64,000 nucleotides of DNA from Fimbriimonadaceae bacterium (GCA_019638675.1 JAHBTE010000001.1:838605-902604); one strand, 5' to 3'. Shown: positions 17,840-25,925, counted from the stretch's first letter. Notes: generated by a model not told the origin, from the letters alone. A program made the numbers and translations.

Positions 17840-18367
17840 TTGGTGTGGTGGTCGGTTGTGAAGCCGCCAATTGGATTAGAAACTTGCCTGCCTAAGCGGC
17901 GTGAATCGCGAAGGTTTGTTTTGCAAGAGAGGAATTTGAACTTAATGATGCAATCTTTTGATTGGCAGGGCGCGTTGGAATCGTGTTCGGAAGTCCTGAG
18001 GGACGACCCCGATCACCTCGGTGCGCTCGAAACGTTGGCAAAGGCCCAGTGGCTAGGCGGTCAGTACAAAGAAGTGATCGTCACCACCAATCATTTGCTG
18101 CGTCTCAATCCTCACGAGCCGGGATATCGATATACGCGGGGAATGGCATATTTGTCTTTAGGCCAACTTCACCGATCTGCCGAAGATTTACGACGAGCTT
18201 ATCTGCAAAGCGGGAATCCTGCTTTCAAAGCCCAAGTTGCCTCTGCGCTGGATGCAGTTGAATTGTGGTTAGAAGAAGGTACCGAGATTCGCAAAGGCGA
18301 GCGACGAGCCGCCCAGATTCCAGATATGTACCAATCCCATATCATGGGATCGGTTCTGATCCACTAG
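17840..18367 (+). CDS. TPR-repeat protein
   Basis: 175 aa from a TTG; a GTG at 17858 and the ATG at 17945 are also possible starts. The longer forms are favoured because the segment RRFVLQERNLNLMMQSFDWQ supplies the first helix of a TPR. Three tetratricopeptide-like units follow, with DWQGALESCSEVLRDDPDH, QYKEVIVTTNHLLRLNPHE and YLSLGQLHRSAEDLRRAYLQ. No signal peptide. TPRs bind partner proteins; the GAF-domain sensor immediately upstream is the obvious candidate, but that is inference. A strong hairpin terminator follows. Confidence 0.6.
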   Translation: MVWWSVVKPPIGLETCLPKRRESRRFVLQERNLNLMMQSFDWQGALESCSEVLRDDPDHLGALETLAKAQWLGGQYKEVIVTTNHLLRLNPHEPGYRYTRGMAYLSLGQLHRSAEDLRRAYLQSGNPAFKAQVASALDAVELWLEEGTEIRKGERRAAQIPDMYQSHIMGSVLIH

Positions 18368-18382
18368 GATAAATAAACGATA

Positions 18383-18420
18383 ACACGCCACTGATCAAAT
18401 GAATCAGTGGCGTGTTTTTT
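18383..18420 (+). terminator. Intrinsic terminator between the TPR gene and metK
   Basis: A perfect 13-bp stem, ACACGCCACTGAT at 18383-18395 pairing with ATCAGTGGCGTGT at 18403-18415, with a 7-base loop and six T from 18415. It serves the rightward TPR transcript best. On the other strand the stem is followed by a weaker T-rich stretch and could also stop metK transcription. Confidence 0.88.
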
Positions 18421-18430
18421 GTTTGGCCAG

Positions 18431-19564
18431 TTAGCTCTTAAGGGCGGCGGCTGGCTTTGTATCTTCCCATGGGAAAGATGCGTTACCGAAGTGGCCGTTC
18501 TTTGCGGTTGGCAAGTAGATCGGTCTTCGCAAGTCAAGATGCTTGATAATTCCCGCCGGGGACATATCGAAGTTGTCTTTGATTCGGTCGGCAATCGTTT
18601 GGAGGTCAATGGATTCCGTTCCAAATGTTTCCACGTTGACGCTGACTGGCTGTTCAACGCCAATGGCATAGGCTAGTCCGATTTGAGCTTTTTCGGCTAA
18701 TCCTGCCGCAACCACGCACTTTGCGATGTGGCGTGCCATGTAAGCCGCCGATCGGTCAACTTTAGTAGGGTCTTTGCCGCTGAATGCACCGCCACCGTGA
18801 GGGCAAAGCCCGCCGTAGGTGTCAACAATGATTTTGCGTCCGGTGAGTCCGGTGTCGCCTTCTGGTCCACCAGTCACGAATCGTCCAGTTGGGTTGATAT
18901 GGAAGGTGATATCGCCTTTTACAAACTTGGAGTATTCGGTGAGAACCGGATCAATGACTTCCGTTCGCACAATGTCGCGGATGCTGTTTTCAACATCGGG
19001 CGAATGTTGTTGGCTGAGAACAATCGCGTTGATTTCAACCGGCATTCCATTTTCGTAAGTAACAGAAACTTGGCTCTTGGCATCTGGGCGCAAGCCGAGG
19101 GAAGGTTTTTCCCGTCGGATACTCGCGCTGCGTCGGGTGAGAGCGTGAGCAACTGCGATAGGCAGAGGCATCAGTTCGGGGGTTTCGGTGGTGGCCAAGC
19201 CGAACATCATGCCTTGGTCACCTGCTCCACCGCGATCAACGCCCATTGCGATGTCGCGGCTTTGTTCATGGATAGCCACCATAACGCCGCAAGTGCCGCC
19301 ATCGAATCCGAGATCGGTGCTGACGTAACCGACATCTTTGATGGTTTGCCGAACCAACTGGGCAACATCTACATAAGCGTTGTGGGTGCTGAGCTCACCA
19401 GAAACAACTGCAAATCCGTGTCCGACCATGGTTTCAATCGCCACGCGAGCCATGGGGTCTTGAATAAACACTGCATCTAGGATCGCATCGGAAATTTGAT
19501 CGGCGAGTTTATCGGGGTGGCCTTCGCTCACGCTTTCGGAAGTGTAGATGTGTCGGTATGCCAT
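18431..19564 (-). CDS. metK: S-adenosylmethionine synthetase
   Basis: 377 aa, standard length. Motifs: [20 protein letters not shown] (ATP site), [10 protein letters not shown] (the conserved GAGDQG methionine/ATP loop), [19 protein letters not shown] and [19 protein letters not shown] near the centre. It makes SAM from methionine and ATP. The gene is monocistronic, between a strong terminator and a divergent gene. The region before the ATG contains G-run hairpins and no visible Shine-Dalgarno sequence. I could not match the leader to a known SAM riboswitch class. Confidence 0.97.
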   Translation of the reverse strand: MAYRHIYTSESVSEGHPDKLADQISDAILDAVFIQDPMARVAIETMVGHGFAVVSGELSTHNAYVDVAQLVRQTIKDVGYVSTDLGFDGGTCGVMVAIHEQSRDIAMGVDRGGAGDQGMMFGLATTETPELMPLPIAVAHALTRRSASIRREKPSLGLRPDAKSQVSVTYENGMPVEINAIVLSQQHSPDVENSIRDIVRTEVIDPVLTEYSKFVKGDITFHINPTGRFVTGGPEGDTGLTGRKIIVDTYGGLCPHGGGAFSGKDPTKVDRSAAYMARHIAKCVVAAGLAEKAQIGLAYAIGVEQPVSVNVETFGTESIDLQTIADRIKDNFDMSPAGIIKHLDLRRPIYLPTAKNGHFGNASFPWEDTKPAAALKS

Positions 19565-19589
19565 TTCAGGTCGGGGTCAGGATACCGAA

Positions 19590-19631
19590 GGGGGGTCAAA
19601 CCCCCAAGGGTCCGCAGCGAGCGGGGATTGC
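19590..19631 (-). promoter_or_regulatory. GC-rich hairpin leader of metK
   Basis: On the minus strand the 100 bases before metK contain a CCGC/GCGG hairpin followed by a GGGGG-TTTGA-CCCCC hairpin (19591-19605), then a C-rich run up to the ATG with no purine-rich ribosome site. The arrangement could be a translation-control leader. None of the SAM-I, SAM-II or SAM-SAH consensus features that I know can be found, so the element is listed only as a candidate. Confidence 0.25.
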
Positions 19632-19663
19632 TTGAGTAGGCATTCGGGTGTAATACTTGGGCT

Positions 19664-20137
19664 ATGGCAACCCAAAAAGTCATTCAAAAAGCTGTTGGAT
19701 CTTGGAAAGGAAAATCCAAACTCAACCTTCCTTGGTTGCCAGAAGATAAGCGGATCACCAAATCCGAATCCAAACTTCATGTTGATTTAGACATGAAGCA
19801 CACATTTGCAACGATTACTTATACGTGGGTGTTTGAGGGAAAAGTCGAAGAGGGCTCGATGCACATTTGCAGTGCTGAAAAGAGCAAAAAGACAAGCATC
19901 GGTTGGGTGGATAGTTGGCACCAGAACTCAAGTGTTCTTCATCTGACTGCGGACGAATTCAATCATGACTTGGTTCGGGCGACTGGCAGTTATCCAACCG
20001 GAGATGGCAGTCCAGACTGGGGTTGGCGCATTGAATTGAGCATGCCGAGCGACGATACGTTCCTTTTGAAAATGATCAATATGCCGCACGGTGAAAAAGA
20101 AGAATGGGCGGTTGAAGCGACTTATAAACGCGAATAA
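19664..20137 (+). CDS. DUF1579-like lipocalin-fold protein
   Basis: 157 aa, no signal peptide. The opening QKAVGSWKGKSKLNLPWLPE and alternating beta strands (FATITYTWVFEGKVEEGSMH, WRIELSMPSDDTFLLKM) suggest an eight-stranded barrel of the DUF1579/lipocalin kind, where a G-x-W near the start closes the barrel. Function is unknown; related proteins have been described as ligand-binding. Divergent from metK with a 99-base gap; followed by the flagellar block 107 bases later but not obviously part of it. Confidence 0.45.
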   Translation: MATQKVIQKAVGSWKGKSKLNLPWLPEDKRITKSESKLHVDLDMKHTFATITYTWVFEGKVEEGSMHICSAEKSKKTSIGWVDSWHQNSSVLHLTADEFNHDLVRATGSYPTGDGSPDWGWRIELSMPSDDTFLLKMINMPHGEKEEWAVEATYKRE

Positions 20138-20244
20138 ATCGGCTCCAAAACTGTACTTTTTTCACACTTAGGTTCAAAACCTCAAGTAGATTGCGAGGTT
20201 TCGCCCCTTAGCATCCTCGTATTTATACCGATGACCATAACAGG

Positions 20245-20976
20245 ATGCAAAGAGGTCTTTATTCTGCGGCGTCGGGAATGTCGGTGGCGGACAAGTGGCT
20301 GGAAACAATCAGCAACAACTTAGCCAACGCTTCTACAACCGCATACAAACGAGATGCAATCGTTTTTAACGAGGGCTTCGAACGCATGATGTCCGCAGGC
20401 GGCGGCAAGGGTGATCCAATTGGAAAACTCGGCGCCGGCCCAATGGACAAAGGCCGATACACCATTTGGGATGCGGGAATGTTGGTTCCAACCAGCAATC
20501 CGTTCGATATCGGGTTTGCAACTGCTAAAGGCGCTTTCAAAGTACAGACCGAACAAGGCGAATTCTATAGCCGATCGGGCGCGCTTACTTTGAATGACGA
20601 TCGCGAACTCACCACAAAGTCCGGTGAGCGACTCCTCGACGCAAGCGGAAACTCAATCGTTATCCCAACCGGAGGACAGCTTTCTATTACTGAAACTGGA
20701 GAAGTTTCTGTAGACGAGCAAGTTATCGGCAAAATCGCAGTTTACGATGGAGAGTTCATCAAGATTGGTGGCGACCTCTATACATCCAATTCCGCTAAAG
20801 AATTGGGTGAAGGCGAATACGCCATTCAGCAAGGATTCATTGAATCCAGCAACGTAAACGCAATCGAAGAAATGATCTCCATGATCAAATTGAATAAAGC
20901 ATTTGAGATGGCTCAAAAGTCAGCTCAAAGCCAAGACGAATCAACAGAACGGTTACTCCGAATCCTTCAAGGCTAA
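20245..20976 (+). CDS. flgF: Flagellar basal-body rod protein FlgF
   Basis: 243 aa proximal/distal rod-type protein. N-terminal D0 helix MQRGLYSAASGMSVADKWLE with the SNNLANASTTAYKRD rod signature. The central exposed domain is shorter and more divergent than in FlgG, and the C-terminal helix SSNVNAIEEMISMIKLNKAF ends the rod fold. First gene of the flagellar block; FlgF sits between the proximal rod and FlgG. The other rod genes (flgB, flgC, fliE) are not in the window. The call as FlgF rather than a second FlgG rests on order and on its shorter, divergent middle. Confidence 0.88.
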   Translation: MQRGLYSAASGMSVADKWLETISNNLANASTTAYKRDAIVFNEGFERMMSAGGGKGDPIGKLGAGPMDKGRYTIWDAGMLVPTSNPFDIGFATAKGAFKVQTEQGEFYSRSGALTLNDDRELTTKSGERLLDASGNSIVIPTGGQLSITETGEVSVDEQVIGKIAVYDGEFIKIGGDLYTSNSAKELGEGEYAIQQGFIESSNVNAIEEMISMIKLNKAFEMAQKSAQSQDESTERLLRILQG

Positions 20977-21099
20977 TTCAATACTGGCCAGGTGAGCTGA
21001 GGTTCATCTGAAGTGGCTGCATTCGACGGATTGAAAATGCAGAAGAAAGCAAGGAAGGCGCGGTGAACCAAAGACAAACAAAGAGAGAAATCCGCCCTT

Positions 21100-21888
21100 A
21101 TGATGAGAGCATTAAATACAGCGGGAACCGGAATGGTTTCCCAACAAATGAACTTGGACATCATTGCCAACAACTTGGCAAACGTCAACACTGCTGGCTT
21201 TAAAGGTCAGCGTGCCGAATTCCAAGACCTGATGTACCAGACTTACCGCGCATCTGGTGCCTCGACCCAAGGCGAAGCGCGTTTGCCCCAATCCGCACAA
21301 ATCGGTTTGGGTTCACGCTTTTCCGCTTCGGCAACCCTTTTCACCACTGGTTCAATGAGCAACACCGGCAACGTGCTGGATATTGCGATCAACGGTGACG
21401 GGTTCTTTCAAGTGCAGTTGCCGGATGGAACAACTGCCTACACTCGCGACGGGTCATTCAAAACAGATTCAAACGGATTAGTGGTGACCAGCGACGGTTA
21501 TCCGCTGGTTCCAAATATTACGATTCCAACTGGAGCTCGAGCACTTACGATTTCAGGCGAAGGCTACATCTCAGGAATTCTGCCGGGCAACAACGACCCA
21601 GAAGAACTTGGGCAAATTCAAACCGCGATGTTTACCAACCCAGCTGGTTTGACCAGAGCGGGACAAAACCTTTTTAAAGGCGGCGGAGCCAGCGGGGAAG
21701 CGCAGGTTGTTACCCCTGGACAAGAAGGCAGTGGCACCTTGCTTCACATGATGCTGGAAGGCTCTAACGTGCAGGTGGTTGAAGAGATGGTTAAGATGAT
21801 CACCGCTCAACGCGCTTACGAAATCAACTCGAAAGCGATTCAAACCTCCGACGACATGCTTTCGGTTCTGAACAACCTGAAGAGGTAA
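21100..21888 (+). CDS. flgG: Flagellar distal rod protein FlgG
   Basis: 262 aa. N-terminal MMRALNTAGTGMVSQQMNLD with DIIANNLANVNTAGFKGQRA, the exposed domain INGDGFFQVQLPDGTTAYTR ... VVTSDGYPLVPNITIP, and the C-terminal GSNVQVVEEMVKMITAQRAY. Length and motifs are those of canonical FlgG. It forms the distal rod that the P and L rings surround. It is separated from flgF by 123 bases that contain nested complementary segments. The flgA gene begins five bases after its stop, and that FlgA carries a copy of this protein's exposed domain. Confidence 0.95.
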   Translation: MMRALNTAGTGMVSQQMNLDIIANNLANVNTAGFKGQRAEFQDLMYQTYRASGASTQGEARLPQSAQIGLGSRFSASATLFTTGSMSNTGNVLDIAINGDGFFQVQLPDGTTAYTRDGSFKTDSNGLVVTSDGYPLVPNITIPTGARALTISGEGYISGILPGNNDPEELGQIQTAMFTNPAGLTRAGQNLFKGGGASGEAQVVTPGQEGSGTLLHMMLEGSNVQVVEEMVKMITAQRAYEINSKAIQTSDDMLSVLNNLKR

Positions 21889-21893
21889 TTCTG

Positions 21894-23117
21894 ATGCTCG
21901 CGACAATTCTTAGTCTCGTTCTTGGCAGCACTATCGCCACCCCAATTCAGGTGGATGGCGAGGGCTACATGAGGTTCGCCCAAGGTGACCAGATTGTGTT
22001 TGCAAAACACACTGAACTCACTTGGTCGGCCGGAAAGGTCATCAGCACCGATGGCTTGCCTGTATGGCCGCTGGTGAAAGTAGAGCGAGAGCCCCGAGAG
22101 TTGTCGGTAGATTTGCAAGGGCATATCCAAGCCGTTTACTCAAACGAAGTCATCGAAGTGGGAAGATTAGTTCTCTCGATCTTCCCAGATGATATTCGCC
22201 CGGTAGTCAGCGGCAAGTTCTTAAAGATTTATGGCGATTCAAAGCTAGTTGAGCCAGGTGAAGGTTTAGCTGGAGTTATCCGCCCGTGGAGTTCTCAAAA
22301 GGCGGAAGAAAGCTACGTTCGAGTTCACCTCGACCCTGAAGAATCTCCAGTAAAAACGCAATCTGATTCAATCACTCAGATCAAAAAGGTCGCTAAGACT
22401 GATCATATCGCTGATGAAGCCTGGATCAAGAATGGCGGGATTGAGATCGCTTTCCCTGACATCTCTTCGATGTCTGGCACTGACATCAAGCTGGGCGACG
22501 TAGCTGATATCTATGCGTCAGAAAGCCAACTGCGCGTATTAGCGGAAATCAGCTTGGGCAATGCCCCAACCTTTGGTGTGCCGCGAGTTTTAGATCGCTA
22601 CATCATCAATAGCCGGTTAAAGGCCGCCGGATTTGATGTCGCGAAGGTGCGCATTTCTGGCCCGGTACGAATTCAAATTAAACGGGTTGGTCAAACCATC
22701 ACCCAGCAAATGTTTATCAATACAGCCATCGCAAGCATTAGCGAGCAGTACCCCAGCTTTGAGCCGGAAACCACAAAACCTGTGCCCGACTTAGAAGCAC
22801 CAGAGGGAACCCTTGACTTGCGTGCTGAACAGCCGTTGAAGTCGGGAAGCAATCTCTCGGTTACCGTGGTTGCGTATGTGGATGGCAAGCGTGTGAATTC
22901 CCGCACATTGACATTTGTAAACAAAAGCGTCCCTCTCACGATTAGCAACGGCGACACCGTCACCGTGATCGTGATCAGCCGGGATGTTCGGGTGGAAAGC
23001 ACCGCCAAAGTTAAAAAAGTAGATCGAATTACTGGTCAAGTGACCGTTGAGCTAGCCACTGGAAAAGAACTGGTCGGCAAGCTTAACAAAGAAGGAAAAG
23101 TAGAGGTTCAATTATGA
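21894..23117 (+). CDS. flgA: FlgA P-ring chaperone with a FlgG-like N-terminal domain
   Basis: 407 aa, much longer than the usual 220-250 aa FlgA. A short signal-like helix (1-15) is followed by residues 18-125 that align along their length with the exposed domain of FlgG: VDGEGYMRF / INGDGFFQV, ISTDGLPVWP / VTSDGYPLVP, RELSVDLQGHI / RALTISGEGYI, EVGRLVLSIFPD / ELGQIQTAMFTN and LVEPGEG / VVTPGQEG. The D0 helices of rod proteins are absent. Residues about 160-407 are FlgA proper: IKLGDVADIYAS, LGNAPTFGVPRVLDRYIINS and the C-terminal SAF-type end ITGQVTVELATGKELVG. FlgA binds FlgI in the periplasm before P-ring assembly. The domain fusion is read directly; its purpose is inference. Confidence 0.88.
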   Translation: MLATILSLVLGSTIATPIQVDGEGYMRFAQGDQIVFAKHTELTWSAGKVISTDGLPVWPLVKVEREPRELSVDLQGHIQAVYSNEVIEVGRLVLSIFPDDIRPVVSGKFLKIYGDSKLVEPGEGLAGVIRPWSSQKAEESYVRVHLDPEESPVKTQSDSITQIKKVAKTDHIADEAWIKNGGIEIAFPDISSMSGTDIKLGDVADIYASESQLRVLAEISLGNAPTFGVPRVLDRYIINSRLKAAGFDVAKVRISGPVRIQIKRVGQTITQQMFINTAIASISEQYPSFEPETTKPVPDLEAPEGTLDLRAEQPLKSGSNLSVTVVAYVDGKRVNSRTLTFVNKSVPLTISNGDTVTVIVISRDVRVESTAKVKKVDRITGQVTVELATGKELVGKLNKEGKVEVQL

Positions 23118-23734
23118 AAAAATGGATTGTTCTAGCATTAGCTAGCGTCGTGAGTCTGAGCTGGGCAACGGAAGCCGGCACAGAATCACAAGACCCGACC
23201 GGAAAATCGAACGCTGGTTCGATCTATGAAGGTCAAGTTAAGAACCCTTACATTGACCAAGTGGCGCGGGCAAAAGGCGACATCGTTCTGATCGTTATTG
23301 ATGAGCGCTCTGCTTCAAACTTCGCGGCCAGCACTCAAACCGCAAAAGGCGACTCGACAACTGTTAGTCCAAACATTCTCACTGGCTTGCTGACTCAGCT
23401 GTTTGGGCCGCTTTCTAATAGTGCGACGAGCACAACCAATGGAACCGGTTCTACAAACCAAACCGCAAAGATGTCGGCAACGATGAGTGCGATTGTTAAA
23501 GATGTTCTGCCAAACGGCAACATGATTATTGAAGGCAGTCGCTCGCTGGTCACCAATAAAGAGACTCAAACCTTTGTTCTCAGCGGCATTATCCGGGCGA
23601 CTGACATCACCCCGCAAAACACAATTTCGAGCACCAAAATCGCCGAAGCCGAAATCAAGATGGAAGGCAAAGGCCAGGTGAGTGAACGACAGCGAAAGGG
23701 AATCCTAACGCAAATCTTGGATTGGTTGTTCTAA
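23114..23734 (+). CDS. flgH: Flagellar L-ring protein FlgH lacking a lipobox
   Basis: 206 aa. Signal peptide MKKWIVLALASVVSLSWA, then the conserved L-ring body: GSIYEGQVKNPYIDQVARAKGD, IVLIVIDERSASNFAAST, MSAIVKDVLPNGNMIIEGSR and SGIIRATDITPQNTISSTKI. Canonical FlgH is an outer-membrane lipoprotein with an acylated Cys at the mature N-terminus. This protein has no cysteine anywhere and a normal signal-peptidase I-type site instead. Overlaps flgA by four bases and flgI by one, so tightly coupled. Otherwise the fold segments are intact. Confidence 0.92.
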   Translation: MKKWIVLALASVVSLSWATEAGTESQDPTGKSNAGSIYEGQVKNPYIDQVARAKGDIVLIVIDERSASNFAASTQTAKGDSTTVSPNILTGLLTQLFGPLSNSATSTTNGTGSTNQTAKMSATMSAIVKDVLPNGNMIIEGSRSLVTNKETQTFVLSGIIRATDITPQNTISSTKIAEAEIKMEGKGQVSERQRKGILTQILDWLF

Positions 23735-24948
23735 TGAAGAATTCGTTTTTGAAACTCGTCTCGTTTGCGGCATTGTTGGCTGTTTCGACAGTTGTATTTG
23801 CCCAGAACGGTTCAGCGACTCCTGCGGATGAAAAAGCCGCGATGAAGGCCGCTCAAGATGCTGCCCAAAAGCGCGAAACCGCGATTCGGCAAGCTGAATC
23901 CAACGGTGTTGCGGTAGAAATTGCCGCTATCGGTGGATTCCGAGGCGCCCGATCCAACACGATCATGGGCTACGGTTTGGTCGTTGGTTTAGCTGGCACT
24001 GGCGACAGTAAGCAAGTTTCGGCGACTTCAACTGCTCTTGCAAATGCGCTTACCCGATGGGGAACTTTGGTTGACCCATCTAAGTTCACCAGTAAAAACA
24101 TCGCGATTGTGAGTGTTACTGCAGAGCTTCCAGCATTTGCGGCTCCTGGCAGAAAGATTGACATTACTGTGCAGAGCATTGGTGACGCAAAGAGTTTAGA
24201 AGGCGGATTCCTTCTGCCAACTCCTCTCGGAACCATGTACGACACCAATCTCTCGTTTGCGATTGCCAGTGGATCACTCAGCATTGGAGGATTTAACAGC
24301 GGCAGCAACGGCAGTTCTATCCGAAAAAACCACGCAACGGTTGGTCGTGTGCCAGACGGAGGAGATATTCAACGCGGAGTCGACACCCAATTCGTTTTTG
24401 GCGACGGGTTCCTTTACTTAGACTTAGATCAACCTGATTTCACCACGGCTCAGCGAGTGCGTGACCAGATCGCAAAAAGCTTTCCTGGCCTTGGCGTTAC
24501 CGCGATAGACGCAGTGACCATCGCAATCAAACTACCGAATGCAAAAGACGCGGTAGACGTGATCAGCCAAGTTCAAAAGCTGGAAGTTTATGCAAACACT
24601 GAACCAACGATTGTGATCAACGAACGAACCGGAACTATCGTGATCGGTGGCAACGTCAAGCTTGGCCCTGCATTGATCGCCCACGGTTCGCTTCGCGTGC
24701 AGATTGACACCGAATTCATCACAAGTCAGCCTCTTCCGTTTAGCCAAGGGCAGACCACTGTAACCCCGGTTTCGCAGGTCAACGCAAGTGAACAAATCCC
24801 GCAGGTTGTGGTAGTTGCTCCCAACGCAACTCTGGATGACCTCGCAAAGATTTTCCAAGCGATGGATGTTTCCGCCCGAGACATCATTGCGATCCTCCAA
24901 GCACTGGCGGATCAGGGCGCGCTCAAGGCAAGGATTCGAATTCAATGA
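23734..24948 (+). CDS. flgI: Flagellar P-ring protein FlgI with an N-terminal helical extension
   Basis: 404 aa from the ATG at 23734, overlapping the flgH stop by one base. Signal peptide to about residue 24 (VVFAQ). Then some 35 residues rich in Ala, Lys, Glu and Gln that look helical (DEKAAMKAAQDAAQKRETAI), then the standard P-ring domain beginning IGGFRGARSNTIMGYGLVVG LAGTGDSKQ and ending DIIAILQALADQGALKARI. In ordinary FlgI the mature protein begins almost directly with the IKDL...GVRxNQLIGYGLVVGL segment. The extension is unusual and lies where FlgI would face FlgA or the rod. Confidence 0.95.
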   Translation: MKNSFLKLVSFAALLAVSTVVFAQNGSATPADEKAAMKAAQDAAQKRETAIRQAESNGVAVEIAAIGGFRGARSNTIMGYGLVVGLAGTGDSKQVSATSTALANALTRWGTLVDPSKFTSKNIAIVSVTAELPAFAAPGRKIDITVQSIGDAKSLEGGFLLPTPLGTMYDTNLSFAIASGSLSIGGFNSGSNGSSIRKNHATVGRVPDGGDIQRGVDTQFVFGDGFLYLDLDQPDFTTAQRVRDQIAKSFPGLGVTAIDAVTIAIKLPNAKDAVDVISQVQKLEVYANTEPTIVINERTGTIVIGGNVKLGPALIAHGSLRVQIDTEFITSQPLPFSQGQTTVTPVSQVNASEQIPQVVVVAPNATLDDLAKIFQAMDVSARDIIAILQALADQGALKARIRIQ

Positions 24949-25397
24949 CAGTCAACATTAAACCAATCCGCGCGGATTTCGCCGCTGGACTGCGACAGGA
25001 ATTGGATCGCCGGCTCGGCGCTCCCGGTTCTGAAGTTCGCAAAAGGCTGGAATGCGTCTACGGAAGCCTAATGACCGAAGGGAAGCTTGATCTCGACAAA
25101 TTGCCGAATAAGGCGAAAGCCGATCTGCTCAAGCTCCAAAAGGCAAGTGAAGACTTTGAAGGATTCTTCGTGAAGAAGCTCTTGGCGCAAATGCGCTCAA
25201 CCAGCTTCAGCGAAAAATCAAGCCCGATGATGGACTTTGCCAAGGAAGGGATGGATGACGCCATCGCCGGACAAGCGGCAAAAGGCCACGGATCAATCGG
25301 CATCGCTCGAACAGTTTTTCTGGCTCAGGGTCTGCGCGTTGTGCAAGATTCTGCCGAGCCTCTGACCAAATCTGAAACCAAACCAACAAATTCGTAA
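24945..25397 (+). CDS. flgJ: Flagellar rod-binding protein FlgJ (N-terminal domain only)
   Basis: 150 aa. The Rod-binding domain is visible at LQKASEDFEGFFVKKLLAQM followed by RSTSF and MMDFAKEGMDDAIAGQAAKG, the FlgJ N-terminal signature. The C-terminal glucosaminidase domain found in enteric FlgJ is absent, as in many non-gammaproteobacteria, so peptidoglycan opening must use another enzyme. Overlaps flgI by four bases. Confidence 0.88.
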   Translation: MTVNIKPIRADFAAGLRQELDRRLGAPGSEVRKRLECVYGSLMTEGKLDLDKLPNKAKADLLKLQKASEDFEGFFVKKLLAQMRSTSFSEKSSPMMDFAKEGMDDAIAGQAAKGHGSIGIARTVFLAQGLRVVQDSAEPLTKSETKPTNS

Positions 25398-25418
25398 CAC
25401 ATACACTGGGAAACCTCA

Positions 25419-25898
25419 ATGGCAAAAGTAACCAAAGAACTGGAACAACTCTGGAATGCATGGCTCAAAACCTCTGATGAACTGGTCGCAACTCTGCACC
25501 AACAAACAGCAGCTTTGACAATGCGCCAAGTCGAACGGATTGAAATGCTTCAACCTACTCTCGACGGCATGATGGATCAAATGCAAGCAATTGACGATAA
25601 AGCGGCGGCGTGCGCGAAAGGGCTGGCCGAAGAACTAGGCTGTGAGCCCAGTCTTCGAAGTCTCGTGCAGGTGCTTGAAAAAGCCGAAGCGCAGCATATC
25701 CAAGCTTTAGCAAATAAAGTCATCGTTGCCGGACGCAATGTTCAACGAGTGATTGATAAGAACAAGGCACTCATTGAAAATGAACTTGCCTATGTCAATG
25801 GGTCAATGACCGTGATTGTAAATGAGTCGCAAAAAGCCGAAGGTCCATATGCTCCGCGCAGAAGCCAAGCAAATGTACTAATGAATCAGGCTGCTTGA
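25419..25898 (+). CDS. flgN: FlgN-type flagellar export chaperone
   Basis: 159 aa, entirely helical by pattern, with a long heptad-like central region (ELVATLHQQTAALTMRQVER, IQALANKVIVAGRNVQRVID). FlgN proteins hold FlgK and FlgL in the cytoplasm for export. The position directly before flgK and flgL is the strongest evidence, as sequence conservation in this family is low. Confidence 0.75.
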   Translation: MAKVTKELEQLWNAWLKTSDELVATLHQQTAALTMRQVERIEMLQPTLDGMMDQMQAIDDKAAACAKGLAEELGCEPSLRSLVQVLEKAEAQHIQALANKVIVAGRNVQRVIDKNKALIENELAYVNGSMTVIVNESQKAEGPYAPRRSQANVLMNQAA

Positions 25899-25925
25899 TA
25901 CCGACAATTTTACTAGGAGTCAATC

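Noticed and set aside
18728-19480. 250-residue open frame antisense to metK
   Set aside because: Fully inside metK, whose conserved motifs are certain. The antisense translation is rich in Ser, Asn, His and Arg with no recognisable family, as expected of a shadow frame.
19565-19663. Known SAM riboswitch before metK
   Set aside because: None of the SAM-I, SAM-II or SAM-SAH core strings that I know is present; kept only as an unidentified structured leader.
20137-20245. Sigma-28 promoter before flgF
   Set aside because: ACCGATGA resembles the -10 consensus GCCGATAA, but no TAAA -35 box lies at the proper distance.
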